From positions 1 through 64,000 of the forward strand of contig NZ_JMCL01000001.1 of assembly GCF_000690905.1 (NCBI RefSeq): a stretch of DNA of 64,000 nucleotides. The letters are read 5' to 3'. Of this stretch, positions 32,683 through 41,476 are shown piece by piece. The translations under genes and the position numbers were made by a program. This DNA comes from Pseudomonas sp. Ant30-3. Its GTDB lineage: Bacteria; Pseudomonadota; Gammaproteobacteria; Pseudomonadales; Pseudomonadaceae. The notes under the pieces are model-generated. The model worked only from the letters and a program-made list of their open reading frames with translations. It was not told the DNA's origin and did no database searches. Each line of letters opens with the position of its first letter. Positions within the stretch are counted from its first letter, which is position 1.

Positions 32683-33810
32683 ATGATGCGACATCCACAT
32701 GTCTGGATGGGCCTCCTGTTGTGGTCGATTTTCAGCCCTGCGCACGCCGCATGGACTGTGAATATGGCGCCGGGAGCGACTGAAATCAGTCACGCAGTAT
32801 TTGACCTGCACATGATCATTTTCTGGATCTGTGTGGTGATCGGCATGATCGTCTTCGGCGCCATGTTCTGGTCGATGATTCTCCACCGTCGCTCGACCGG
32901 GCAGGTGGCCGCAAAATTTCATGAAAACACCACCGTAGAAGTGCTCTGGACCATCGTGCCCGTGTTGATTCTGGTGGTCATGGCGGTGCCAGCGACAGCG
33001 ACCCTGATCCAGATGTATGACAGCAGCGAGCCGGATATCGACATCCAGGTCACGGGCTATCAGTGGAAGTGGCACTACAAATACCTGGGTCAGGACGTCG
33101 AATTTTTTAGCAACATGACCACTCCCGCCGACCAGATCCACAACAAGGAACCCAAAGGCGAGCACTATTTGCTCGAAGTCGACAAGCCGCTGGTGCTACC
33201 GATCGGCGCCAAGGTGCGCTTCCTGGTCACCTCCGCCGACGTGATCCACTCCTGGTGGGTCCCGGCCTTCGCGGTCAAACGCGATGCTATTCCCGGGTTC
33301 GTCAATGAAGCCTGGACCCGTGTCGACAAACCCGGCATCTACCGCGGCCAATGCGCCGAACTGTGCGGCAAGGATCACGGTTTCATGCCGATCGTGGTCG
33401 AGGTCAAGGAACAGGCCGATTACGAAAACTGGCTCGGCGAGCGCAAGGCCGAAGCCGCTCAACTCAAAGAGCTGACCAGCAAGGAATGGACCCTCGAAGA
33501 GCTCAAGGAGCGCGGCGACAAGGTCTATCACACCACTTGCGTGGCCTGTCACCAGGCTGAAGGCCAAGGCCTGCCGCCAATGTTCCCGGCACTCAAAGGC
33601 TCGAAAATTGCCACCGGCCCGATCAAGGATCACCTGGATATTGTCTTCCACGGCAAGCCCGGCACGTCGATGGCGGCGTTCGGCAAGCAGCTCTCGGAAG
33701 TCGATATCGCTGCAGTCGTGACCTACGAACGCAACGCCTGGGGCAACAACAAGGGTGACATGGTCACGCCCAAAGAAGTGCTGGAACTGAAACAGGCGGA
33801 AAGCAAATGA
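32683..33810 (+). CDS. coxB: cytochrome c oxidase subunit II with fused cytochrome c domain (caa3-type)
   Basis: This 375-aa membrane subunit takes electrons from cytochrome c. A signal peptide is followed by two transmembrane helices (about 40-70 and 85-110) and the cupredoxin domain with the CuA site CAELCGKDHGFM (about residues 224-235). A C-terminal haem-binding CVACH (about residue 285) has its Met ligand in PGTSMAAF, so the subunit is of the caa3 kind. ATG 32683 follows AAGGGGAACCCGCA. It is the first gene of the cox operon and is followed 82 bp later by coxA. Confidence 0.97.
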   Translation: MMRHPHVWMGLLLWSIFSPAHAAWTVNMAPGATEISHAVFDLHMIIFWICVVIGMIVFGAMFWSMILHRRSTGQVAAKFHENTTVEVLWTIVPVLILVVMAVPATATLIQMYDSSEPDIDIQVTGYQWKWHYKYLGQDVEFFSNMTTPADQIHNKEPKGEHYLLEVDKPLVLPIGAKVRFLVTSADVIHSWWVPAFAVKRDAIPGFVNEAWTRVDKPGIYRGQCAELCGKDHGFMPIVVEVKEQADYENWLGERKAEAAQLKELTSKEWTLEELKERGDKVYHTTCVACHQAEGQGLPPMFPALKGSKIATGPIKDHLDIVFHGKPGTSMAAFGKQLSEVDIAAVVTYERNAWGNNKGDMVTPKEVLELKQAESK

Positions 33811-33892
33811 CCCGGTCTATTGCGCACTTCAGGAACCGGCCGGGGCACTGCGCCCCGACCTGCCCAGCCCATCTGTTTACAGGAGACAAGCC

Positions 33893-35479
33893 ATGAGCGC
33901 CGTCATCGATGACCACGGTCATGCCGGCCACGCCCACGGCCCAGCCAAAGGCCTGATGCGCTGGGTGCTGACCACCAACCACAAGGACATCGGGACGCTG
34001 TATTTGTGGTTCGCGTTCACCATGTTCCTGCTCGGCGGTTCGTTTGCCATGGTAATCCGCGCCGAACTGTTCCAGCCCGGACTGCAAATCGTCCAGCCGG
34101 AATTCTTCAACCAGATGACCACCATGCACGGCCTGATCATGGTGTTCGGTGCGGTGATGCCGGCGTTTGTCGGGCTGGCCAACTGGATGATCCCGTTGAT
34201 GATCGGCGCGCCTGACATGGCCCTGCCGCGCATGAACAACTTCAGTTTCTGGCTGTTGCCGGCGGCATTCGGGATGTTGATCTCGACCTTGTTTACCGCC
34301 GGTGGCGGGCCGAATTTCGGCTGGACGTTCTACGCGCCGCTATCGACGACCTACGCCCCGGAAAGCGTGACGTTCTTCATCTTCGCCATCCACTTGATGG
34401 GGATCAGTTCGATCATGGGCGCGATCAATGTGGTCGCGACCATTCTCAACCTGCGCGCCCCCGGCATGACGCTGATGAAAATGCCGCTGTTCGTCTGGAC
34501 CTGGCTGATCACCGCATTCCTTCTGATTGCAGTGATGCCGGTGCTGGCCGGGTGCGTGACGATGATGCTGATGGACATCCACTTCGGCACCAGTTTCTTC
34601 AGTGCCGCCGGGGGTGGTGACCCGGTGCTGTTCCAGCATGTGTTCTGGTTCTTCGGCCACCCCGAGGTGTACATCATGATCCTGCCGGCCTTCGGGGCGG
34701 TGAGCTCGATCATCCCGGCCTTTTCGCGCAAGCCGTTGTTCGGCTACACCTCAATGGTCTATGCCACGGCCGCCATCGCGTTCCTTTCGTTCATCGTTTG
34801 GGCGCACCACATGTTCGTGGTCGGCATTCCATTGGTGGGCGAATTGTTCTTCATGTACGCGACCATGCTGATTGCGGTGCCCACCGGGGTCAAAGTGTTC
34901 AACTGGGCCAGCACCATGTGGCAAGGCTCGCTGACCTTCGAGACACCGATGCTGTTTGCAGTGGCGTTCGTGATTCTGTTCTCCATCGGCGGCTTCTCCG
35001 GCCTGATGCTGGCCATCGCCCCGGCGGATTTCCAGTACCAGGACACGTACTTTGTGGTGGCGCACTTCCACTACGTATTGGTGCCCGGCGCAATATTCGG
35101 GATTTTCGCGTCGGCCTATTACTGGCTGCCGAAATGGACCGGCCACATGTATGACGAAACGCTCGGCAAGCTGCATTTCTGGTTGTCTTTCGTCGGCATG
35201 AACATGGCGTTCTTCCCAATGCACTTTGTCGGCCTGGCCGGCATGCCGCGGCGGATTCCGGACTACAACCTGCAATTCGCCGACTTCAACATGGTCTCCT
35301 CGATCGGCGCCTTCCTGTTTGGCGCCACGCAGATCTTCTTCCTGTTTATCGTGATCAAGACCATCCGCGGCGGCGAGCCGGCACCTGCCAAACCGTGGGA
35401 TGGCGCTGAAGGTCTGGAATGGAGCGTGCCGTCGCCGGCGCCGTATCACACGTTTACAACGCCGCCGGAAGTGAAATGA
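33893..35479 (+). CDS. coxA: cytochrome c oxidase subunit I
   Basis: This 528-aa haem-copper catalytic subunit has twelve transmembrane helices. Diagnostic features are MHGLIMVFG with a haem a ligand, HPEVYIMILPAFG with the proton-pathway Glu and the CuB His-Tyr pair, HHMFVVG with two further CuB histidines, and VVAHFHYVLVPG with the remaining haem ligands. All residues needed for an A-type aa3 oxidase appear present. An AGGAGA precedes ATG 33893. It is in an operon with coxB upstream, and a REPIN separates it from ctaG. Confidence 0.98.
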   Translation: MSAVIDDHGHAGHAHGPAKGLMRWVLTTNHKDIGTLYLWFAFTMFLLGGSFAMVIRAELFQPGLQIVQPEFFNQMTTMHGLIMVFGAVMPAFVGLANWMIPLMIGAPDMALPRMNNFSFWLLPAAFGMLISTLFTAGGGPNFGWTFYAPLSTTYAPESVTFFIFAIHLMGISSIMGAINVVATILNLRAPGMTLMKMPLFVWTWLITAFLLIAVMPVLAGCVTMMLMDIHFGTSFFSAAGGGDPVLFQHVFWFFGHPEVYIMILPAFGAVSSIIPAFSRKPLFGYTSMVYATAAIAFLSFIVWAHHMFVVGIPLVGELFFMYATMLIAVPTGVKVFNWASTMWQGSLTFETPMLFAVAFVILFSIGGFSGLMLAIAPADFQYQDTYFVVAHFHYVLVPGAIFGIFASAYYWLPKWTGHMYDETLGKLHFWLSFVGMNMAFFPMHFVGLAGMPRRIPDYNLQFADFNMVSSIGAFLFGATQIFFLFIVIKTIRGGEPAPAKPWDGAEGLEWSVPSPAPYHTFTTPPEVK

Positions 35480-35492
35480 AACGCCATGCCTT

Positions 35493-35574
35493 TGTGGGAG
35501 TGAGCTTGCTCGCGATGAACTCGATGCGGTGTGCCAGATACTCCGCTATCGCTGGCAAGCCAGCTCCTACAGGG
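35493..35574. repeat. REPIN inside the cox operon
   Basis: TGTGGGAGTGAGCTTGCTCGCGATG (35493-35517) is followed by an inverted, less perfect copy CCGCTATCGCTGGCAAGCCAGCTCCTACAGG (about 35543-35573). It occupies the coxA-ctaG gap and would form a hairpin in the operon mRNA. Confidence 0.82.
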
Positions 35575-35596
35575 TTATGCACAGGGGTTTGGAATC

Positions 35597-36148
35597 ATGG
35601 CTGACTCAATCTCGATGAAAAAACTGATCACCCGCCTGTTGCTGGTGGTGGTGGCCATGTTCATTTTCGGTTTTGCCCTAGTGCCGATCTACGACGTGAT
35701 GTGCAAGGCGTTCGGCATCAACGGCAAGACGGGGGGGCAGTACCAGGGCGAACAAACGGTCGATACCTCGCGCCAGGTGCGCGTGCAGTTTCTGTCGACC
35801 AACTCCGCCGACATGACGTGGAATTTCTACCCCAAGAGCGATGAGCTGACCGCCAACCCCGGTGCAGTCAACGAGATGGTCTTCATCGCTCACAACCCGA
35901 CCGACAAGCCGATGAGCGCCCAGGCCGTGCCGAGTATCGCGCCGAGCAACGCGGCGGCGTATTTCCACAAGACCGAATGTTTTTGCTTTACCCAGCAAGT
36001 GTTGCAACCCGGTGAGCGGATCGAGATGCCCGTGCGGTTCATCGTTGATCGCGACATGCCCAAGGAAGTGAAGCACCTCACGCTGTCCTACACGCTGTTC
36101 GATATCACCGCCCGACATCCACCGGTGGCAGTCAACACTGGCGGCTGA
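35597..36148 (+). CDS. ctaG: cytochrome c oxidase assembly protein CtaG/Cox11
   Basis: This 183-aa inner-membrane copper chaperone delivers copper to the CuB site of CoxA. It has one transmembrane helix near the N-terminus (LITRLLLVVVAMFIFGFALVPIYDVMCK) and a periplasmic beta-domain with the copper-binding CFCF motif (KTECFCFTQQVL, about residues 130-140). The start is ATG 35597 (MADSISMKK); the frame extends 22 codons further into the REPIN without similarity. A GGAAT lies close upstream. It is followed 25 bp later by coxC. Confidence 0.95.
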   Translation: MADSISMKKLITRLLLVVVAMFIFGFALVPIYDVMCKAFGINGKTGGQYQGEQTVDTSRQVRVQFLSTNSADMTWNFYPKSDELTANPGAVNEMVFIAHNPTDKPMSAQAVPSIAPSNAAAYFHKTECFCFTQQVLQPGERIEMPVRFIVDRDMPKEVKHLTLSYTLFDITARHPPVAVNTGG

Positions 36149-36173
36149 GCGTGCCCGATAAGGAGAACAATAA

Positions 36174-37061
36174 ATGGCAACTCATGAGCATTATTACGTT
36201 CCGGCCCAGAGTAAATGGCCGATCATCGCCACGTTCGGATTGTTCATAACGGTATTTGGCCTGGCGACCTGGTTCAATGATCTGAAGGCAGCACGACCGG
36301 AATCCAATGGCCCGCTGATCTTTTTCGTCGGCAGCTTGCTGGTGGCGTACATGTTGTTTGGCTGGTTCGGTACGGTGATCAAGGAAAGCCGTCAGGGCTT
36401 GTACAGCCCGCAGATGGACCGTTCGTTCCGCTGGGGTATGGGCTGGTTCATTTTCTCGGAGGTGATGTTCTTCTTCGCCTTCTTCGGCGCGCTGTTTTAT
36501 GTACGCGTCCTGGCCGGCCCGGCGCTCGGTGGCGAAGGCCCCAAAGGCGTGGCGCACATGCTCTGGCCAGCATTCGAATTTACCTGGCCACTGCTGAACA
36601 ACCCGGACCCAAAACTGTTCCCCGCGCCCACAGGCGTGATCAGCCCGTGGGGCTTGCCGTTGCTCAACACGGTGTTGCTGGTCAGTTCCAGCGTGACCAT
36701 CACCTTCGCCCACCATGCCTTGAAGAAAGGCCATCGCGGCGCATTGAAACTGTGGCTGGCCATCACTGTTTTGCTGGGCTGCGCGTTCCTCGTCTTTCAG
36801 GTCGAAGAGTATGTCCATGCCTATAAAGAGCTGGGCCTGACCCTGGGTTCCGGCATTTACGGCGCAACATTCTTCATGCTCACCGGCTTTCACGGCGCCC
36901 ACGTGACCATCGGCACCATCATTCTGTTCGTGATGCTGATGCGCATTCTGCGCGGGCACTTTGACAACGAGCACCAGTTTGGCTTCGAGGCGGCAAGTTG
37001 GTATTGGCACTTCGTGGACGTGGTGTGGATCGGCTTGTTCTTCTTTGTTTATGTGCTTTAG
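36174..37061 (+). CDS. coxC: cytochrome c oxidase subunit III
   Basis: This 295-aa subunit III has seven predicted transmembrane helices. Family features include HEHYYVPAQSKWPI at the N-terminus, RWGMGWFIFSEVMFFFAFFGALFYVR, GVISPWGLPLLNTVLLVSSS and the C-terminal WHFVDVVWIGLFFFVYVL. It stabilises CoxA and the oxygen/proton pathway. AAGGAGAAC precedes ATG 36174. It is the last structural gene of the operon; a long inverted repeat follows the stop. Confidence 0.97.
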   Translation: MATHEHYYVPAQSKWPIIATFGLFITVFGLATWFNDLKAARPESNGPLIFFVGSLLVAYMLFGWFGTVIKESRQGLYSPQMDRSFRWGMGWFIFSEVMFFFAFFGALFYVRVLAGPALGGEGPKGVAHMLWPAFEFTWPLLNNPDPKLFPAPTGVISPWGLPLLNTVLLVSSSVTITFAHHALKKGHRGALKLWLAITVLLGCAFLVFQVEEYVHAYKELGLTLGSGIYGATFFMLTGFHGAHVTIGTIILFVMLMRILRGHFDNEHQFGFEAASWYWHFVDVVWIGLFFFVYVL

Positions 37062-37069
37062 GGGCAGCG

Positions 37070-37147
37070 GCAAGCTTGAAGCTGCAAGCCTCAAGTTTAA
37101 GGCGCACGACGCTTGAGGCTTATAGCTTGCAGCTTGCAGCTTGCAGC
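37070..37147. repeat. inverted repeat with tandem AGCTTGC units
   Basis: GCAAGCTTGAAGCTGCAAGC...TCAAG (37070-37095) is nearly complementary to 37112-37137, with four mismatches in 26. The right arm continues as tandem AGCTTGC copies to 37147. It lies between convergent coxC and the DUF2909 gene and is unrelated in sequence to the GTGGGAGC REP family. Confidence 0.75.
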
Positions 37148-37350
37148 TACCAGGGAACCTGGGAGATCAGCTGGCCGCTGAAGAAACCCCAGGCGATCAA
37201 GCCGACGGTAATGGCGGCCAGGGCCACACGAACACTCAAGGCAATGACGAGGCGGTTCGAGCTGCTGTCGTCCTTGACCAGAAAAAACAGGCCGCTGAAC
37301 AGGCTGACGACCGTGGCAATCAGCATCAGACCGATGACTGTTTTGAGCAT
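37147..37350 (-). CDS. DUF2909 family small membrane protein (twin transmembrane protein)
   Basis: This 67-aa protein consists almost wholly of two transmembrane helices (LKTVIGLMLIATVVSLFSGLFFLV and NRLVIALSVRVALAAITVGLIAWGFF) joined by a short polar loop KDDSSS. It matches the DUF2909 family commonly encoded within aa3 oxidase loci. Start ATG 37350 has GGGAG upstream. It runs against the direction of the cox genes, between coxC and the SURF1 gene. A role in oxidase assembly is inferred only from location. Confidence 0.88.
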   Translation of the reverse strand: MLKTVIGLMLIATVVSLFSGLFFLVKDDSSSNRLVIALSVRVALAAITVGLIAWGFFSGQLISQVPW

Positions 37351-37421
37351 GGCAGGACTCCCGGGGGAAAGGCGATGCACTTGAGTATAGCTATCGCGAC
37401 CAACGACTTTCTGGCGACGTC

Positions 37422-38162
37422 ATGAAGCGCTTTCGGCCGGGTCTCGTGCCAACCCTGGTGGTTGCAGTGCTGCTGCCGTTGATGATTGTGCTCGGTTGCT
37501 GGCAACTGAGCCGGGGCGCGGAAAAAACCGCGCTGCTGCACACCTATGCCGAACGCCGGACAGCCGAACCGATGGCGAGCAATGCGCTGCCGGGGCTTGA
37601 AGATCCAGCCTTTCGCCGTGTGCGTTTGCACGGCCAGTTCGATGCAGCGCACAGTTTGCTGCTGGACAACCGCCAGCGGGGCGGCAAGGTCGGCGTGGAA
37701 TTGCTGCAACCGTTTCAGGATCAGGCGACCGGGCTCTGGATACTGGTCAATCGTGGCTGGCTGCCCTGGCCGGATCGGCGCACACCGCCGCAATTCACCA
37801 CGCCAGAACTCGCCGTGAGTCTCGACGCCTGGGTTTACGTACCGCCCGGGGCGACGTTCCAGCTGCATGCCGACCCGAACAGCGCCACCTGGCCGCAACT
37901 GGTCACCGCCATCGAGCCGGCCCGGCTATGGGCGACGCTCGAACGTGAAGGTTTTGCCCACGAATTACGCGCTGAATCCGGCGCCGTCACGTATCAGGCC
38001 GATTGGCCGGTCGTGGCCATGGGCCCGAAAAAACACCTCGCTTATGCCGTGCAATGGTTCGCCATGGCGATCGCCCTGCTCGGCCTCTATCTCTATCTCG
38101 GCTGGCACAACGCAAAGGAGAAACACCATGGGAGCGGCCATGAATCCACCCAGCATGTCTGA
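37422..38162 (+). CDS. SURF1 family cytochrome oxidase assembly protein
   Basis: This 246-aa protein has two transmembrane helices, one near each end (LVPTLVVAVLLPLMIVLGCWQLSRG; AMAIALLGLYLYLG), and a periplasmic domain with VRLHGQFDAAHSLLLDNRQ and the WILVNRGWLP segment typical of SURF1. It helps insert haem a into subunit I. It begins the second rightward group of the locus (SURF1, Sco-like, ctaA, ctaB, Sco), and overlaps the next gene by 35 bp. Confidence 0.93.
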   Translation: MKRFRPGLVPTLVVAVLLPLMIVLGCWQLSRGAEKTALLHTYAERRTAEPMASNALPGLEDPAFRRVRLHGQFDAAHSLLLDNRQRGGKVGVELLQPFQDQATGLWILVNRGWLPWPDRRTPPQFTTPELAVSLDAWVYVPPGATFQLHADPNSATWPQLVTAIEPARLWATLEREGFAHELRAESGAVTYQADWPVVAMGPKKHLAYAVQWFAMAIALLGLYLYLGWHNAKEKHHGSGHESTQHV

Positions 38163-38721
38163 GGCGAAAACGCCGTTGAACCGGCGCAAGGGACGCCTGC
38201 AGTTGTTGCTGATTCTGCTCGGCGTCGTCGGTCCGATGATCCTTGCCACCGGCATGTACAAGTTGCAGTTCTGGGTGCCGGAGGGCCGCAGCTATCACGG
38301 CGAACTGATCGGCAATGGCCAGACCCGCGCCGACCTCGGGGTGCAGGCACAGGAACAGCGCTGGCAGTTGTTGGTGACCGCACCGAAAGGCTGTTCGGTG
38401 GACTGTCAGCAGCTGGTTTATATGGCCCGGCAGATCCAGATCGGCCTTGGCCGTGAAGCCGGGCGCGCCAGTCACGCTTTGGCGGCGGCGCAACCGCTGA
38501 GCACCGATTACGACGCCAAACTGACCCGCGAGTATCCGCAGCTGCAACGTTATCCACTGGACCTCACCACCTTCAGCAAGGCCACCGGCGAGCAGGCCGG
38601 ACCGCAGCTGTGGATCGTCGACCCTCACGGCAATCTGGTGCTGCGCTACGAACCCACGGTGAAAGGCAAAGACCTGCTTAACGACCTGCGCCACCTGTTG
38701 AAACTGTCGAACATCGGATAA
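38128..38721 (+). CDS. membrane-anchored Sco/thioredoxin-like protein of the cox locus
   Basis: This 197-aa protein has one transmembrane helix (LQLLLILLGVVGPMILATGMY, residues 25-44) and a periplasmic part with a CSVDC motif (Cys89, Cys93), the CxxxC spacing used by Sco copper chaperones. A downstream VDPHGNLVLRYE resembles the strand around the Sco ligand region, but the usual DHS histidine is not obvious. It corresponds in position to PA0111 as I recall, usually called hypothetical. AAGGAG lies 7 nt before ATG 38128, and the gene starts inside SURF1. A copper or redox role in oxidase assembly is inference. Confidence 0.82.
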   Translation: MGAAMNPPSMSEAKTPLNRRKGRLQLLLILLGVVGPMILATGMYKLQFWVPEGRSYHGELIGNGQTRADLGVQAQEQRWQLLVTAPKGCSVDCQQLVYMARQIQIGLGREAGRASHALAAAQPLSTDYDAKLTREYPQLQRYPLDLTTFSKATGEQAGPQLWIVDPHGNLVLRYEPTVKGKDLLNDLRHLLKLSNIG

Positions 38722-38731
38722 GGGCATCGTC

Positions 38732-39811
38732 ATGGCCAAACCTGGATTTCGCCTCGCGCTGTTTGCCACGCTGCTGGCACTGATTGTGGTGTTGCTCGGC
38801 GCGTATACCCGCCTGACCCACGCCGGCCTTGGCTGTCCGGACTGGCCCGGGTGTTACGGCTTTATCAGCGTGCCTAAAAGCGAAGCCCAACTGGCCCATG
38901 CCGAATTGCATTTTCCGGACGCTCCGGTCCAAGCTCACAAGGGCTGGAACGAGATGATCCACCGCTACTTCGCCGGCACACTCGGCCTGCTCATTGCAGT
39001 GCTGGCCGGACGCGCCTGGATGCATCGGCGTGATCCCGGCCAACCGGTGAAGTTGCCGTTGTTTTTGCTGGCGGTGGTAATCGCTCAAGCGGCATTTGGT
39101 ATGTGGACGGTGACGCTCAAGCTATGGCCGCAAGTGGTCACCGGGCATTTGCTTGGCGGTTTTGCGACCTTGAGCCTGCTGTTTTTGCTGACCTTGCGAT
39201 TGTCCGCGGTGCTGCCGGCGCTTACCGTGCCCCGACGCTTGCAGCACTGGGCGACGGCCGCTCTGCTGCTGGTGATCGGGCAGATTGCCCTCGGCGGCTG
39301 GGTCAGTTCCAACTATGCGGCGGTGGCCTGCATTGATTTCCCGACCTGCCACGGCGAATGGCTGCCACCGGCTGACTTCGCCAATGGTTTTCACCTGACG
39401 CAACACATCGGTCCCAACTACCTCGGCGGGCAACTGGACAGCGATGCGCGCACGGCGATTCATGTGACTCACCGTATCGGCGCACTGCTGGTGACATTGG
39501 TGCTGCTCGGTCTGGCGTGGCAGCTGAAAGTGGTCGGCATGAGCCGTCTGGCCAAACTGGTGCTGATTGCCCTCGCTGCGCAAATCATGCTCGGCATCAG
39601 CAACGTGCTGTTTCATCTGCCGCTGCCGGTGGCCGTTGCGCATAACGCCGGTGGCGCCGCGCTGTTGCTGACGATGGTGCTGGTCAATTATCACGCGCGA
39701 ACCAGCCTGGTTCGAGTCAAGCAACAACGCTTTGCTCGATGGCGATTCAGCCCGCGCAAACACTCGCACGGGCCCATAACAATAAAAGGAGAAATGCCAT
39801 GGCGACTCTGA
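38732..39811 (+). CDS. ctaA: haem A synthase (CtaA/COX15)
   Basis: This 359-aa integral membrane protein oxidises the C8 methyl of haem O to make haem A. It has eight predicted helices with conserved histidines in the pairs [13 protein letters not shown] and [11 protein letters not shown], plus HNAGGAALL and [12 protein letters not shown]. The cysteine pair [10 protein letters not shown] near the N-terminus and [11 protein letters not shown] in the middle are typical of this subtype. ATG 38732 lies 10 bp after the Sco-like gene. Its end overlaps ctaB by 13 bp. Confidence 0.95.
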   Translation: MAKPGFRLALFATLLALIVVLLGAYTRLTHAGLGCPDWPGCYGFISVPKSEAQLAHAELHFPDAPVQAHKGWNEMIHRYFAGTLGLLIAVLAGRAWMHRRDPGQPVKLPLFLLAVVIAQAAFGMWTVTLKLWPQVVTGHLLGGFATLSLLFLLTLRLSAVLPALTVPRRLQHWATAALLLVIGQIALGGWVSSNYAAVACIDFPTCHGEWLPPADFANGFHLTQHIGPNYLGGQLDSDARTAIHVTHRIGALLVTLVLLGLAWQLKVVGMSRLAKLVLIALAAQIMLGISNVLFHLPLPVAVAHNAGGAALLLTMVLVNYHARTSLVRVKQQRFARWRFSPRKHSHGPITIKGEMPWRL

Positions 39812-40698
39812 TTGGCGAACGTCACAGCCAGGCGATCTGGCGTGATTACCTGGAGCTGACCAAGCCGAAAGTCGTGGTGCTGATGCTGATCACCTCGCTG
39901 GTCGGCATGTTTTTGGCGACCCGCGCCGGAGTGCCATGGACGGTGCTGGTGTTCGGCAATCTCGGCATTGCGCTGTGCGCTGGCGGTGCGGCGGCGGTCA
40001 ATCATGTGGTCGACCGGCGCATCGATGCGGTGATGGCGCGCACGCATAAACGTCCCTTGGCTGAAGGCCGGATCTCGCCCGCAGCCGCGCTGACCTTTGC
40101 GCTGGTGTTGGCACTGCTGGGGCAAGCGCTGCTGCTGACCTTCACTAATCCACTGACGGCCTGGCTGACCCTTGCCTCGCTGCTCGGTTACGCGGTGGTG
40201 TACACCGGTTTCCTCAAGCGTGCGACGCCACAGAATATCGTTATCGGCGGCCTCGCCGGTGCCGCCCCGCCGCTGCTCGGCTGGACGGCTGCCACCGGCC
40301 ATATCAGCGCCGAGCCGCTGTTGCTGGTGCTGATTATTTTTGCCTGGACCCCGCCGCACTTCTGGGCGCTGGCCATCCACCGCAAAGAGGAATACGCCAA
40401 GGCCGACATTCCCATGCTGCCGGTCACCCATGGCGAGCACTACACCAAAGTGCACATTCTGCTTTACACCTTCGTGCTGCTGGCCGTGAGCCTGCTGCCG
40501 TTTGTGATCCACATGAGCGGCATGCTGTATCTCGTCTGCGCACTGGCACTCGGCGCGCGGTTTCTGCAATGGGCCATCGTGCTGTACCGTGGCACTCGGC
40601 CGCACGCGGCGATCAACACCTTCAAGTACTCTATTTACTACTTGTTCCTGCTGTTTATCGCGCTGCTCGTAGATCACTACTTACTGTTGAACCTATGA
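39799..40698 (+). CDS. ctaB: protohaem IX farnesyltransferase (haem O synthase)
   Basis: This 299-aa membrane prenyltransferase attaches farnesyl to haem b, giving haem O for CtaA. The Asp-rich motif [21 protein letters not shown] (read in two parts, about residues 72-92) and the loop [15 protein letters not shown] are diagnostic of the UbiA superfamily CyoE/CtaB group. The start is ATG 39799 with AAAGGAG 7 nt upstream, 13 bp inside ctaA; a longer open frame has no similarity. The stop overlaps the Sco start (ATGA). Synonym cyoE. Confidence 0.96.
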   Translation: MATLIGERHSQAIWRDYLELTKPKVVVLMLITSLVGMFLATRAGVPWTVLVFGNLGIALCAGGAAAVNHVVDRRIDAVMARTHKRPLAEGRISPAAALTFALVLALLGQALLLTFTNPLTAWLTLASLLGYAVVYTGFLKRATPQNIVIGGLAGAAPPLLGWTAATGHISAEPLLLVLIIFAWTPPHFWALAIHRKEEYAKADIPMLPVTHGEHYTKVHILLYTFVLLAVSLLPFVIHMSGMLYLVCALALGARFLQWAIVLYRGTRPHAAINTFKYSIYYLFLLFIALLVDHYLLLNL

Positions 40699-41330
40699 CT
40701 CGAACCCAGAAAACCGTCTTCATTCTCGTCGCCCTGGTCGCACTGATTCTCGGCCTGACCATCAACAAAGTACTGTCCGGCAAAGGTCAGGGCGATCCGA
40801 CGGCGCTGATCGACGCCGGGATTATCCTGTTGCCGCAAAGCCGCAATCTGCCTGACGTGAAGATGACCGATCAGGACGGCAAAGCGGTGCAGGTCAACGA
40901 GTTGAAAGACAAGTGGAGTTTGCTGTTCTTCGGCTACACCTTCTGCCCCGACATCTGCCCGACCACCCTCGCGCAGCTGCGTCAGATCAAAAGCGAACTG
41001 CCAGCAGACGTCAGGGACAAGTTGCAGATCGTTCTGGTCAGCGTCGACCCGAACCGCGACACGCCCAAGCAACTCAAGCAGTACCTCGGTTACTTCGATC
41101 CGCAGTTTATTGGCCTGACGCCGACCTCGATCGAAGACCTGCAAAAGTTCGCCAACGCGGTGAGCATCCCGTTTATCCCGGCGGACACCAGCAAGCCCAA
41201 TTACACGGTGGATCACAGCGGCAACCTGGCTGTGATCGGCCCTGACGGCACACAGCGCGGGTTTATTCGGGCGCCGTTGAATAACGTGAAACTGGTGGTG
41301 CAGTTGCCGGTGATGCTGAAGCGAGAGTAA
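40695..41330 (+). CDS. SCO1/SenC family copper chaperone
   Basis: This 211-aa thioredoxin-fold protein is tethered to the inner membrane by an N-terminal helix ([16 protein letters not shown]). The copper ligands are complete: Cys84 and Cys88 in FCPDICP, and His174 in VDHSGN. It supplies copper to the CuA site of CoxB or acts as its thiol reductase. ATG 40695 overlaps the ctaB stop by 4 bp, so it is the last gene of the assembly operon. A REPIN and a bidirectional terminator follow. Confidence 0.95.
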   Translation: MTRTQKTVFILVALVALILGLTINKVLSGKGQGDPTALIDAGIILLPQSRNLPDVKMTDQDGKAVQVNELKDKWSLLFFGYTFCPDICPTTLAQLRQIKSELPADVRDKLQIVLVSVDPNRDTPKQLKQYLGYFDPQFIGLTPTSIEDLQKFANAVSIPFIPADTSKPNYTVDHSGNLAVIGPDGTQRGFIRAPLNNVKLVVQLPVMLKRE

Positions 41331-41339
41331 CGGCACACA

Positions 41340-41408
41340 TTTGTAGAAGCCGGCTTGCTGGCGATAGCGATTTCACCGACGCCATCGCCAGCAAGCTGGC
41401 TCCTACAG
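41340..41408. repeat. REPIN, variant sequence
   Basis: TGTAGAAGCCGGCTTGCTGGCGATAGCG (41342-41369) pairs with GCCATCGCCAGCAAGCTGGCTCCTACA (41381-41407). The head sequence TGTAG(G)AGC differs from the TGTGGGAGC type found elsewhere in the window. Confidence 0.85.
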
Positions 41409-41426
41409 ACTCGGTATTTCAGGCAT

Positions 41427-41463
41427 AAAAAAATGGGGCGCATTCAATGCGCCCCATTTTTCA
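41427..41463. terminator. bidirectional terminator between the Sco gene and metQ
   Basis: AAAATGGGGCGCATT / AATGCGCCCCATTTT (41430-41444 / 41446-41460) give a long stem flanked by A and T runs. It can terminate both convergent operons. Confidence 0.92.
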
Positions 41464-41476
41464 TTACTGCTTCAAA

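Noticed and set aside
37867..38721. Longer start for the Sco-like gene (284 codons)
   Set aside because: The first 87 codons overlap SURF1 in another frame and have basic shadow composition; ATG 38128 has an ideal AAGGAG.
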